From assembly GCA_025201805.1 (NCBI GenBank), contig MU619247.1:4190-68189 (forward strand): 64,000 bases of DNA, in the 5' to 3' direction. This DNA comes from Parasitella parasitica. Lineage: Eukaryota > Mucoromycota > Mucoromycetes > Mucorales > Mucoraceae. The position numbers and the translations under genes were made by a program. Numbering within the stretch: position 1 is the first letter of the stretch; each line of letters begins with the position of its first letter. Below are positions 1-11,346 of the stretch, piece by piece. The notes beneath the pieces are model-generated. The model had not been told where the DNA came from. It was given only the letters and a program-made list of their open reading frames with translations, and did not search any database.

Positions 1-80
1 TCCATTGGGATATGTTCCTGAATTGTGTTCAGGATTGAGTTTACTTGAGTTTGACTTCCGGTTGGGAAATTGACACATCA

Positions 81-140
81 GTATCTTTAGTTTTCGTATC
101 TCGTTAACCTTTGGTTTTTTTATTATCTTTTTGATCCAAC
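81..140 (+). repeat. Partial copy of the 62-bp repeat found at 638-699
   Basis: About 60 bp here match 638-699 with a handful of differences. Both contain the core TTTTCGTATCTCGTTAAC followed by a TTTGG-T-run-ATTATC stretch and a CCAACA end. The match stops sharply at about position 140, where base composition becomes GC-richer. The left arm of the palindrome seen in the other copy is poorly preserved here. This looks like one end of a short mobile or structural repeat. Confidence 0.6.
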
Positions 141-417
141 AGGAGACATGCTGACGGCAAGGCGTTGCAACTCACTGGCAGCATCATTGCTGGTATGGTG
201 GTAGCCTAATTTGGTTCTGTCAATGCCACGCACAGGACAGTGCCGGTCATGTCAGCAAGGATTCTCAAGTTGCTGATTGAGCAACACCCTGCTGCCCACG
301 TTTTATGGAAGCAGAGTGGAGAGGACAGGACAAACGAGGATCCTAGTCTTGACAACAACCTTTTCGTGATTAGATGTATAGGGTGTTCTGGCCAATCATA
401 CATTTTGTTTTTATTTT
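141..417 (+). pseudogene. Decayed coding island of unknown origin
   Basis: The frame beginning near 149 stays open for about 90 codons except for one internal TAA near 212. It includes a protein-like segment with HPAAHVLWKQSGEDR. GC content is clearly higher than in the flanking AT-rich DNA, and the island begins right at the end of a repeat copy. I do not recognise the family. It could be a fragment of a mobile-element gene. It is listed as a possible pseudogene because of the frame length, the composition shift and the position beside the repeat. Confidence 0.3.
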
Positions 418-612
418 AATTTAATTGAAGATTTTAAGAAGAAGCAAAACGGTCTTCTTAAAAAAAGCGAAAAATAAAAAAAATAATTAAAATTTACCCA
501 ATAAAATTGCTCAATTTTTTTTTTATTTAATTTAATTTTTTTATCATTTTGCTATTTGAATACCCCTAATAAAGGAGTCTTTTTATCTCATATAAAACAT
601 TTTACATACTTC

Positions 613-700
613 CTGTTAGGTTAAAAAAGATGATAAAGTATCTTTAAGTTTTCGTATCTCGTTAACATTTGGTTTTTTATTATCTTTTTTAACCCAACAA
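613..700 (+). repeat. 88-bp imperfect palindromic (MITE-like) element
   Basis: Positions about 613-636 and 677-700 form imperfect inverted repeats: about 21 of 24 bases pair, and both arms carry GGTTAAAAAAGAT. They enclose roughly 40 bp that include TTTTCGTATCTCGTTAAC. The inner part and right arm are repeated at 81-140. A transcript could fold into a hairpin, and a miniature inverted-repeat element is the simplest explanation. No clear target-site duplication was identified. Confidence 0.55.
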
Positions 701-1772
701 AGAGATGAAAGAAAGATGATTTTTATTCTTTTGTATTTTCATTGATATTTATCACACTCAAAGATTTTTTTATCGTTTTTGGTAATTTTTTACAACAATT
801 TGCGTTTTAGAGGCGATAATTGGCTGAAATAAAGTTTATACTAAAAAATGCGTTACTAAAGGTCGAGTGTAATTGTTATGCGCAGAGGATATATAAATAT
901 GATCTGTGTTGTATCCATATAAAGGCTACATATGTCATATCTAACTTAGTCATAATGCACGGATCATGATATTAGTTGTTGGTAATTCTTTTACAAATAA
1001 GAAGGAATAAGCTACAAGTTGTAATTGGACCTCTTGCAAGGTTCCAGGCTTATTCAAAGAATACATCTAGATCAGATCGCGGGATGTTGGGAAGACATCC
1101 TACCCAATCTTCTCTTTAATGTAAAATAGAAAGATAGGTCTGTCCTGGAAATGCTGTGATTTAATAAGGTTTGACACTTCTTGTCAAACATCAGATGTTA
1201 TGTGGATAAACATTGATTGGGATATATTTTAGTATAAATAGAGATCATGTCTTATGCCAATAAAAGTCTTCACTTTTGTATCTGGTTTTATTCAGAAAAG
1301 TCTTTATTACTTTATACAAATCATATTTACATAACGTTACGCTGCGCCCTTTGACACTGGCACAACATACATATATTATATAGCAAGTAATAACCCTGAT
1401 AGCAATGTCAACAATTAGATACACCAACCGTCCATTAACATAATACAGCATTCTACCCTTACTACTAGATAATTGTGCTCCATCACATCTGGCAGTATGT
1501 TAGATAAATATATATATATAACCTATTAACATCCACATATACGGTATATGTGTCACTTCATTAATCAACACGACAAAAACAAAGTACTTAATCAACTTAA
1601 TATCTAAAAGGTAAATTCTTCAACTAAAAAAAACAAGGGAAAAATTGAATAGGCCAACTCCCTCTTAGTTTGCTCTGAAAACCCAAATGTCGGAGATTTA
1701 CTAGCATTATTCGTCATGATAACCATTTTTTTTTATTAAAATTTGCAGAAATGCTTCACGAGATGAAAATAA

Positions 1773-4700
1773 CTAAAATAAAGCCCAACCATAAGGAGGT
1801 TGCCCTATAAGGTCCCACTTGTCATAATATTCAGCCCAAAGGGACCAGCCAAGTTCCCTCAACAGCTCGTTACGTGCAGCCCAAGCTTTGCTTATGTCCT
1901 TTACAGTGTCAGCGGTAAGTGAAGCATCAGCGATGTATTTTCGTACAGACTTGAGAGCAGAGCCAGGATGTCCAGCTTCACGGTCCCGCTTAACCTTGAT
2001 AAGCAAAGACGACAGGTTGCTAGAGCTATCATCAGATGTCCATTGTTGCAAAGAGCGAACGACAGCATCTAAGTCTTCGCAATACGTATCTTTATCCAAA
2101 ACTGCAGCATAGGCCATTGCTTTATTCTTCAAAGCGTTTGTAAGCTGCTTCTTTTTATCATTGTTCTCCTTGCGTTGCTCTTTTTGCTGCTCGTTCTCAT
2201 CGTCAGGTTTCTTACGACCATAAAATTCCAAAAGTTCCTTTTCATTAAACTTGGCAAGGATCTTTTCGGAAATCTTGATGATTTCCTCCAAATGCTCCTT
2301 TGATAATTGACCAGGCTTTAATAAACAATCGACATTGGATTTTCCTTCTGAAGCTGCCCATATAGCATTTAACTTGGCTTCTAAAAAGACAACATCCTCA
2401 GGATATTTAGCTTCCAAATTCTTCAAGAGTTCCTTGTAAGCTTCAGAATCAGCGCTAAATTTCTTGAGGTACGAGATTTCCAAATCGCGAGCAGCGTCCT
2501 TTAACTTTTGGTTAAGTTCTTCATCCGTGGGCTTTTTGTCTTTCTTGTTTTTGTCATTCGATGGTTCGATAACAGCAGGAGGAATAATGTAAAGTGCATT
2601 GTATTGCCCACCGTCAACGTTGGAAAGGAAGTTCAGTCTGCCAACCAACGCATCTCCAGGTTTGGCTTCTTTGGGGATGGCATCTTTTCCTGTAGGTGCA
2701 GCAATGTAAAAAACATTGGCATCTCTGCGCTCTAAAACGATCTTGCTGTAGTTTGAGCTAGTTTTTGTGAATACATCACCCATAGTTTGGAATGTATTAA
2801 AAGTTGTGCTCTTCGTGTTTGAATCCAGTTCCAAAATAGATTCTTTTAGCTTGGTCAAAGCAGACTCCATTTCGGTGGACAGCTGAAGCATGATAGTGTA
2901 TTCGCCCTTTTGACTAAGCTTGATATCATGGCTAAAGACGTCAAGATGACCTACGACTTGCTTGTTGGCATCGTATATGATTCCGAAAACACCGGCCAAA
3001 AAGTGCTCATACAGCTGATTCATCACAGTGGGGAACTTAGCTGTAATCGTGGTACTAGCGTCAATCTTGAAGTTATAAGTCAAGATAAGCTGGTATAACA
3101 AGTTGGAGTTTGGTAGCATATTACGATCAGGATGCATGGGGGAGATGACAGCTTCAGAGGGACGGATATACCTGCGCAACTTGTTGAAAGAAACGCTAAT
3201 ATTCAACTCGTCTTCTCTACGAATAGGACTTGATATGTCTAAACGTGTAACTTGAGGCTCCAAGTGAAGAGTGCTTTGTCCATTAGCAAGATTGCCGGCA
3301 ATTTGAACACCATGGAAGTTGAGGCTCAAATCAACAGCGTGCTGGCCAAGACCAGACCAGAACTGAGCTAGGGCAACTTCCAAATTAAAACCTCCACGAA
3401 CAGCAAAGTGCTTTCTGATGACTTGATCGTCAGAGTCAGGGTTTCCAAAAGAACCAGCACCTAACATGAAATTATACGTCTGCTTTTTCTTTTGATTTTG
3501 CTTGGGAACAAGCTGCAAAAGGTGTAGGATAAATCTAGCAGGCGCAGTGTCAACAGGAGCGTGCGCTTTAATAACAAGTTCGCAACTAGTAGCGCCATCA
3601 GGCACTTGAACAAAACGCCTGATAATATCACCAGGACCATATTCGACATTTTTGTATTGAATGAATCCTTGAGAGGGTATTGTAGGTTTGACAACAGCAA
3701 CAGGTATGCTGAAAAGGGGGCCTCGTTCAGGAGCAGAAGTGTCATAACCAAGTACTTGGCCATAATGGAATTGGCTTTCACTCAGAGCTGTAGGATCCAC
3801 TTTTACTTGGAATGCATTGCCGCTGGAATGAAGATAAAGGTAGTCAGGAACAGTGATCCAGGATTCAGTTGCAACAAGTGCTACACGAGCTTCATATTCA
3901 AATTTGGCTTGATTGTATTTAGGATCTTCCGGATCCGTTTCATTCATGAAATGAGGCTGGACCTTTGTAGTGATGTACTGAATTCGGCTTACTTCGTCCA
4001 ATTCACGAAGATAGATACCACGCTTATTACCTCTATTATAGACGGTAACCTAATCTGAAATGAGCTTCAAAGATACCATCATCATATTCAAAAATTAAAA
4101 CTTACTCTGAATAATAAGTCCAAGTCTTTATGCTCTTTATAGTTTTCCAAGTATTCCCAAGCCTTATCAACTTGAATAAATCCAACGCCCAGAGGATCAT
4201 CCACGGATTTCCCTGTTTGAACAACAGCATTTTTCAATCTATAAGGCGTGTAGTCTTGATTTTCAGCCTTGAGAGCCGACACAAGCAAAGCGATACAACC
4301 GCATGCATTGGGACTGGACATACTTGTACCATTCTTCAAGTCGAGCTTATTCAAACCGTAGACAGGCACACTTGTGATAGCACTACCAGGAGCATAGATA
4401 TCGACACCTTGATAACCATCTGTAGTTGGGCCACGAGAGGACCAAGTAAATGGGCGTTCAGTAACCGACTCGAGAAGAGCGTATTCAGCTTGCATTTGAG
4501 CATGCTTGACATAGGCACCAACAGTGATGAAACTGCTGTCCATACCAGCTGGAGCTCCAATAGAACTGTAGCAGGGCCCATCATTGCCAGCACTAGTTAC
4601 AAAAATGCAACCAGATTTACCAATAGCTTCTTGGGCCAAAAGCTTGATAAAATGACCATCAGTAGGAAGACTGGATGACTCCCCATAAGACATGTTGGCT

Positions 4701-6124
4701 AAGTCAATCTTGTGCTTGGCAAGGTGAGAGGCAGCACGAGTTAAACCAGGACCGGTTTCCATGGATCCAAGACGAGAGTCTCCTATACGAAGTGAGACAA
4801 TTTGAGCACCAGGAGCAACCTATAGGTTGAATTAATACACGCTTTACAGAATTGGCATGGGATAACACTTACACCGTTCAAAGCAGGTTCATCTGGGAAA
4901 TTAGCAGCAGTGATACCCGCAACGTGAGTACCATGGCTACCAGCTAATGTAACAATACTACCAGCAAAATTAATCGCCATTTCATATATTTACCTAGAAC
5001 GTCTAGGGCCAAGCTTAGTTTACCTGAGAACATTGCCATTATTGTAAATATTAACCGAGAAATTAAGCAAATCTGCTTTTCCAAACGTATGGTACTTCAA
5101 TTCCTTGCTGTAGTCTGTCAAACAAGGTTGATCTGTATTGTGGAAAAAAAAAAAAAAAAAATGATTGAGCGGCCCTGATTCCCTGTTTAAGCAACAATTT
5201 CCTTTTTCAGTTTGCGTACCTCTCAAATCTCCAGATTCATTTACATCAATAACAGCTCTCCAATCTTTACCATCGAAATATACGACGCAATCCAAAAGAA
5301 TGCCGGGATCCTCATAATTCTTCTTCATATCCTTCAAGACTTCCACACGAGCTTCGAATTCTGATTTCACAGCCTCATCTGCCTTTTCGTCTTGCGCCTT
5401 CTTTTCAAAATCTGCAAGCACTGCTTGTGCATCGCTTAGAAGGCCCGATTGTTTCTTCATGAAGTTCTGACGACGTTCCTATTGATAAAGACAATTACGA
5501 TGGTTACTGTCCGCTATTGGAATCAGCTACTTACAGCCTTGATCCTTGTGCATAAATCATTGGGGAATAATTCGTATGCACGCTTAAGACCAATGCGATA
5601 CTCATCACTGGGGTTTGTCCAATCACCCAAGATCAACTTGCGTCCACTCAAACCTTCGATTACCTTTTTCCCATCCTCGGTGGTTGGTTTCACGACTTTG
5701 GTAGTTTCAACATCACCTAGAAAGTGCGATGAATTGATGAGCCTATTTACCTCGACATGATCTGTTGCATGCGGTGTCTTACCTCCTCCAGTGCAATCAA
5801 CGATATCAATTATTTTGGGCTTTCCATCCGTGGTGACCTGGATTTCTATTGTGAGATAAAGCAATCTTCCAAACAGTCTTTCACCACTTCATTATTACCT
5901 GCATGCCAACTGCTCCAGGGTCAACGCCTACAAATGAAAAGTGAGTCTAGCGTTCATGCAGCAATTCTATAAAGTGCAGTACCAGTATCGAGAATAGCTA
6001 TAACGGTGTTTCTACCGTCATAATTGGGATACTTTTTGATAAAGCTAGCAGCCTGAGTATCCTGCTTGGGCATTAGCCCATTCACCGGATACTCTGGAAT
6101 AGATTTTATAGACTTGAAAGTCAT
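1773..6124 (-). CDS. TPP2: Tripeptidyl peptidase II (giant cytosolic subtilisin-like serine protease)
   Basis: TPP2 removes tripeptides from free N-termini of peptides released by the proteasome. About eight exons can be traced: 6124-5983, 5927-5899, 5837 to about 5535, about 5478-5219, a short exon ending near 5025, about 4960-4873, 4821-4106 and 4049-1773. They give roughly 1,300 residues, normal for the family. The subtilisin triad is complete: Asp46 in DTGVDPG, the His in GSHGTHVAG, and the Ser in [12 protein letters not shown], with the oxyanion Asn in TSAGNDGP. The long last exon is the TPP2-specific C-terminal region. The start is the first ATG with continuous protease sequence ([17 protein letters not shown]). 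The intron near 5150 carries a run of 16-18 T on the coding strand. Exon 3 includes an insertion of about a dozen residues after HVE that looks like a mini-intron but cannot be removed in frame. No targeting signal is visible, so the product is probably cytosolic. Confidence 0.95.
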
Positions 6125-6398
6125 GTATAATTTTGATAAAAAAAAACGAAAGAAAGAAAAGTGATAATTGGATATTGGATATACAGTATTTATTTCTTGT
6201 TGTGGGACGGACGCGCGTATGCAAAAAGGTGCAAAAGATGAAATCCCGATGCAAACGAAGGCTGGTCATATCCCGAAGCTAGAGATTGTTAAAGGTGGCC
6301 TCCGATCCCTCCACCTGCAGAGGCTAAGCTCATTAATGTTCCTGAGACTCTTCTTGACGACTTTGACGGGACATTGTTTGACGCAGAGCTATTTGACC

Positions 6399-7960
6399 CT
6401 ATTCAAATATTACTACCGATACCGCGTTACATGAATCACACAACAACTCACTTGATCTGCTGGACAATGAGGCATTTTCATTGGAATCCAACTGTAAAGG
6501 TGGAATGCTATTGAGGTTGTTCTTGTCCGAGGCCAGCGACCTTTGAGAAGATGTCGACGTAGAGCGGCGAATTCTACCGCCTCTTCCTGGAGAGGGAGGG
6601 ACCGTCCTGAATACTGAAGGGATACCTTCATCCAAGCGAATATCCTCAGTAGAAAGTCCTGCCTGCTTGCGGAACTGAAGCAACTCACTTTTGTACTTGT
6701 TGCACTGTTGCATTTTCAAGAGAACTACACGGTTGCAAATTGTCAATTTACATTTTATGCTAAAGTGTCTCTATTATGAATACTTGCACTCTTTTTCCAT
6801 TTCCGTTGTTCTGTTCTTCAAGACTGCAATTTCCGATAATAACATCTCTGCTGTGCCTGATTGCGCTTCGTTGACTGATCCTGAAGACGAGTTCCATTTC
6901 TTAGGGCTACAAATTTCTGTTAGTGGGCTCGACTGGTAACATTTTGGCTAGATCAACTCACGTAACAGGTGATACGGGGCCAGGCGATAATGCATTCGTG
7001 CTGTCATGGATTATGCTCATCATGGGCGAAGTGACCTGCGACTGCTGTTGGATCTTCATGGATTCCAGCTGCTTCTGCAACTTGTTTACAATGTACTCTT
7101 GCTCTTGTTCCAACGAATTCTCCATGTCAATTTTTTCACGCTGCAACTGATTCAGTTTCTTTTGCAACATGTTTGTCATGTATTCCTCTTCCTGTTCCAC
7201 CTGCAAGAGCAACTCTCCCTTTTCTTTTTTGAGTCCTGTGATTCTCTTTAACAGTCGATTGGAGATGAATTCTTCCTCTTGTTCAGCCATAGCATTCTGG
7301 ATGAGCATTAGCAGTCTTTCTTATTTTTACTAGGACATTTCAAGTTTACCATATCAACTGTCATTTGCCGAAGCAGTTTGTTGTCGTGCTTTAGTATTTT
7401 GACATGGCCTTGCTCCATTTCTAACTCGAATTCCAGTTTTTTTATATGAATCTGCTGCTGTGCGCATTTTTCATACAATCGTTTTACTTGGTCTCGTAGC
7501 TCACTCAAGTTTTCAATGGCCATCAGCTCCTCCAAACGATCTGATTGTTCGTTTCTATTTTTGCAAATGGTGAGTAGGCAATTTCTTCAGGTTCTGTATA
7601 TGATAAATTTTTACGTGGACATTGTTTGCAGCTGTCCCAGAGTGGCTTCGTATGCTTTGGTTCGAGTATTCAAATCGGCTTCCAATGCAGCTTTGTCCTG
7701 GCGAACCTGTGCTTGCAAGTCAGATTTGAATTCAAGTCAATTCTGATATTACACATACTTTTTCAAGTTGTTCACGGAGAGAGTTTGTCATCCTCTGTTC
7801 ATTTTCCTTAATCTCGTGGAGCAGATGATTTTGCTACGTTAAGGCGTGATGTTTATTAATCAATGTATACAGATAAGGCCTCTAAATTCGCATTTACCTC
7901 CATATCGCTGCCGTCTTTTATGCTAGAAGCACTAGATGCAATAGATTTGTGTTCACTCAT
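6399..7960 (-). CDS. CCDC6-like (DUF2046) coiled-coil protein
   Basis: This is a multi-exon gene. The first exon encodes MSEHKSIASSASSIKDGSDME, and later exons form long coiled coils. The blocks EEEFISNRLLKRI, EEEYMTNMLQKKLNQLQREK and QEQEYIVNKLQKQLES are diagnostic of the CCDC6/DUF2046 family, which has the same three EQE-E-NxLxKK units. The tail is serine- and proline-rich (VPPSPGRGGRIRR), as in animal CCDC6. Splicing was followed through seven exons; one join uses an A-leading exon that restores the frame (about 7570). The last few codons after the final intron are uncertain: using the acceptor at about 6412 gives a short tail ending at 6399. The cellular role in fungi is not established; in animals CCDC6 is a DNA-damage-related phosphoprotein. 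It is divergent from the dehydrogenase gene at 8501. Confidence 0.8.
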
Positions 7961-8500
7961 TTTTAATTTTACAAGAAAGAAAAAGGGCCTGTACCCCCCC
8001 TTTGCTCAAACAGCATCCGACATGAATGATGATGGACTGTTTACCTAATGTGATTTCAACATCAGTGGCCATGACAGCCTTTGCCTTAAATATTTTCATG
8101 CTACTAATTCGCTTGCGAACTCTTGGTGAAGCTAATGCAAATTACTCAGAAGGAGTCAATTCCAAGTATATTTTTTCTTTTTCAAAAAATAAATAAATCG
8201 TAAATGAAGGTAAAAGGATCTTTTGAACCATAAACAGAAATTAGAATGGTAGAGTTACACAATAGCCGTTGAACAGATGATTTGTGGGAATAATGTGAGT
8301 TGTATAAATGGTTAAGAACAATATTTTCTTCTACGCCATACATACAGATGCTTCTCTTCAAGCCTAAAGAATCAACTTACTTCACGATTGGTTCAATCCT
8401 TTTCTAGCAATTGAAATGTGGGATGCATTTTATGCAACCGGGCTTTTGGTATAAAAAAGACTTGCTACCATCTGATCTCGTTTTCTTTTCATACACAATC
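7961..8500. promoter_or_regulatory. Divergent intergenic region between CCDC6-like gene and SDR gene
   Basis: About 540 bp separate two divergently transcribed genes, so the promoters of both should lie here. It is AT-rich with a C7 run near 7994. No specific factor site can be defended by eye. Confidence 0.4.
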
Positions 8501-9443
8501 ATGCTAGCCCCTACAGAACCTTCTCCAAATGTTGTATCGCAAATGTCTCTCAAAGGAAAAGTTGCGGTTGGTATGGTTTATATTTGGAGACATACTCTAT
8601 TTTCTAAAGTTTCATTTTCTTTTACAGTAACGGGTGGTGCCCGTGGTTTAGGATTTGAAATGATGGCTGCTTTAGCCGAGAGTGGGGCTGCTGTTGCTTG
8701 TGTAGATTTATCAAAAGAGAAATGTCTCCAGGCTACTACTAGAATAGCAGCTGAATGCAAGGTTGAAGTATCAGGCTGGGGATGTGATGTGACAGACGAT
8801 GTTGCTGTTGCTCAGTTATTCGAAGAAATTATCTCCTACCACGGCAAAGTCGATATCGTGGTAACTGCTGCAGGCATCAACAAGATGTGTCCTGCACTCG
8901 AGTACTCTGCAAAAGATTTCTCAACTATTTTCCAAGTGAATGTCAATGGCACATTTTACTGTATGCAACAAGCCGCCAAGTATGGTTGAAGTATACTTGC
9001 ATCAAAAAAACCCCGTATATTATCATACTCATATTAATTTGCAAAGACATATGATGCGCTTAAAGATTCCAGGCTCTATCATTACTATTGCTTCCATGTC
9101 TGCTCATGTCGTAAACAGACCACAGTCGCATGCTCCTTACAACGCTACCAAGGCGGCAGTGCTTCAGCTAACCAAGTCATTAGCAACGGAGTGGGCTCCA
9201 CATCGTATCCGCGTTTGTGCTATTTCTCCTGGCTATTTTGACACAGTGATGAACCAGACTCTGTTGGCTCAGCGAGGAGAGGAAGGCGCTGCCCTAAGAA
9301 AGTTATGGGAAACGGAGACTCCCATGGGCCGGTTAGGTACACCGCATGAATTGAAGGGCGTGGTGGTATTTTTAGCCTCGGATAATGCATCTTTCGTAAC
9401 AGGGTCTGAGATTATTGTGGATGGTGGTTATACCTGCTGGTAG
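8501..9443 (+). CDS. Short-chain dehydrogenase/reductase (sugar-alcohol dehydrogenase type)
   Basis: The product is an NAD(P)-dependent classical SDR. Three exons (8501-8570, 8628-8979, 9047-9443) total 819 nt and give 272 residues. The cofactor-binding motif TGGARGLG is at residues 25-32, the NNAG-like motif appears as TAAG, and the catalytic residues are Ser159, Tyr172 and Lys176 (YNATK). The C-terminal SEIIVDGGYTCW is typical of fungal mannitol or D-arabinitol 2-dehydrogenases and SOU1-like L-sorbose reductases, so a polyol or ketose substrate is likely but not provable. The ATG at 8501 was preferred because upstream in-frame codons would add unrelated sequence; the second intron ends in AAG rather than CAG or TAG. 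It lies 288 bp upstream of carG in the same orientation; a functional link is not indicated. Confidence 0.9.
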
Positions 9444-9730
9444 TATTTGTTGCTACGCTGTCAGAATAAAAAATTTAGTCCTGTGCTATGTTGAGTTCAG
9501 TTGAAGACTCGACAGTTGATTAAACTATCGATCCATCTGCAGTCGCATTTTTTGCCAGATTGTGTTTATATTGATGATTGTTTTATTGAGAAGGTTGCAC
9601 TGCTGGTAACGTTTACATGAGACAATTTGCCCAATATACAAAAAGCTTCTTGGTTTGAATTGCCGCATGTTTTGAGCAGTGGCAGAAACTTTGCGTTTTC
9701 TTTCCTTGATCAAACAAACTTGTGAGCAAC

Positions 9731-10926
9731 ATGTTAAACCCACAAAACCGAGCAGAAGAGAGGTCAACTGAGGATGTAAGCCTGCGCTTCTTGAGCAACA
9801 TCAACTAGCTGTCAAGTTGACTAATAATTTTGTACAAGATAATCTTGGAACCTTACAATTATTTAATATCGCAACCTGGCAAGGACATCCGAGCCAAGTT
9901 AATATCTGCATTTGACCTCTGGCTGAATGTGCCCAAAGATACACTGAAAGTAATCAACAAGGTCATTGGCATGCTGCATAATGCTAGCTTAATGTAAATA
10001 TGCTTGTTTGGAACGCCACCTTGCTCGTATTAAAGGCTTTATGTAGGATTGACGACGTACAAGACGATTCAGACTTACGAAGAGGTGTTCCTGTAGCTCA
10101 TCATATATACGGCGTGCCCCAAACTATCAACACAGCAAACTACGTGATTTTTTTGGCACTTCGGGAAGTGATGAAATTGAATATACCGAGTATGATGCAA
10201 GTTTGCACGGAAGAGCTGATTAATTTGCACCGAGGTCAAGGGATTGAGCTCTATTGGAGGGACAGCCTGACGTGCCCTACTGAAGACGAGTATATAGACA
10301 TGGTAAACAACAGTAAGTGTAGGCTACGAATACACTCTGCATCGACTTTTAATGACATGATACAACAGAAACCAGTGGTTTATTAAGATTAGCAGTACGA
10401 TTAATGCAAGCAGCCAGTGAAAGCAATACGTAAGTAAATCAGGTTACACGTACGCAGTGTTATTCACATCTGGTCAATGTACAGCGATTACACGCCATTA
10501 GTGAACATCATCGGTATTCATTTCCAAGTTCGTGACGATTATATGAACCTGCAATCCACTACTGTACGGTATACAAAGATTGCCATCACGAAACAGAGCC
10601 TCATTTTTTTTTTCTAATAGTATACAAACAACAAGGGGTTTTGTGAAGATTTGACAGAAGGCAAATTCTCGTTTCCAATCATTCATGCTATCAGAAAAGA
10701 CGCTTCCAACCGTCAGCTATTGAACATCATCAGCCAAAAGCCTACGTCTATTGAAGTCAAGAAATACGCTTTGGAAGTTATTCGTAAGGCAGGTAGTTTT
10801 GAATACGTGCGTGAGTTTTTGCATCAGAAAGAGACCGAATCTTTGAAAGAAATCGAACGTCTAGGGGGAAATCTCTTGCTAGAGAAATACATTGAGACAA
10901 TCAGGGTTGAAGCAACCATTGATTAA
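9731..10926 (+). CDS. carG: Geranylgeranyl diphosphate synthase
   Basis: This trans-prenyltransferase makes C20 GGPP for carotenoid (and trisporic-acid precursor) synthesis and protein prenylation. Six exons (9731-9775, 9839-9993, 10047-10312, 10369-10429, 10485-10563, 10621-10926) sum to 912 nt, giving 303 residues, the normal size. The first aspartate-rich motif is [13 protein letters not shown] (Asp69-Asp74) and the second is FQVRDDYMN (Asp193-Asp194). The sequence is close, from memory, to carG products of Mucor and Blakeslea, which is the best taxonomic clue in the window. The first intron uses an AAG acceptor. The intron before exon 6 has a T-rich polypyrimidine tract. No light-response element could be identified with confidence in the 288 bp upstream. 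Confidence 0.96.
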
Positions 10927-11346
10927 CTCGCTTCGTGATATACCCTACCTTTTCTTGAATAAATACACAATTTCAAAATAGGCCTTTCATAATTGCATTC
11001 CATTGCATAACCTTGGATGTGATGCGAATGCTTGTACTCTAATAGATGGCGCAATCCAATGTTGGGGTTCCATCAAGTAAAAAAAAAAAAAAAAAAAACG
11101 TAGTGGCATAAAACGCTCTAATGCTTGGATTTACACAAAGACACATTGTCATGCGTGTGTTCGAGTTAGACTTGGCGCTCCATCTATTCTACCATTTCGC
11201 AGCGAATACATACACATGTGTCCATACCAAATCAACTTCAAAATACATATCGTAAACAAAGCTGGTTTTTTTTACATACCTTTTGAAAAAAAAAAAAAAG
11301 AAAGAATTCAGCGTTTCTTTTTCTTCCCTCTACACCTTGATATAGA
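10927..11346. other. Intergenic, homopolymer-rich
   Basis: No gene is seen. It holds two A runs (around 11081-11098 and 11287-11300) and presumably the promoter of the secreted acidic protein gene that starts at 11347. Confidence 0.5.

Larger units (their letters stand above)
1..1772. other. AT-rich region downstream of TPP2, no intact gene
   Basis: No intact coding region is visible. The stretch holds a GC-richer, decayed coding island (about 141-417), a short palindromic repeat (613-700) with a second partial copy (81-140), and otherwise AT-rich DNA with A/T runs around 470-540. Short open frames here have no recognisable domain and sit in low-complexity sequence. Positions 1500-1770 are probably the 3' flank of the TPP2 gene on the minus strand. 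Confidence 0.6.

Noticed and set aside
3561-4058. 165-codon frame on the plus strand opposite TPP2
   Set aside because: It lies antisense to well-supported TPP2 coding sequence and has no domain of its own.
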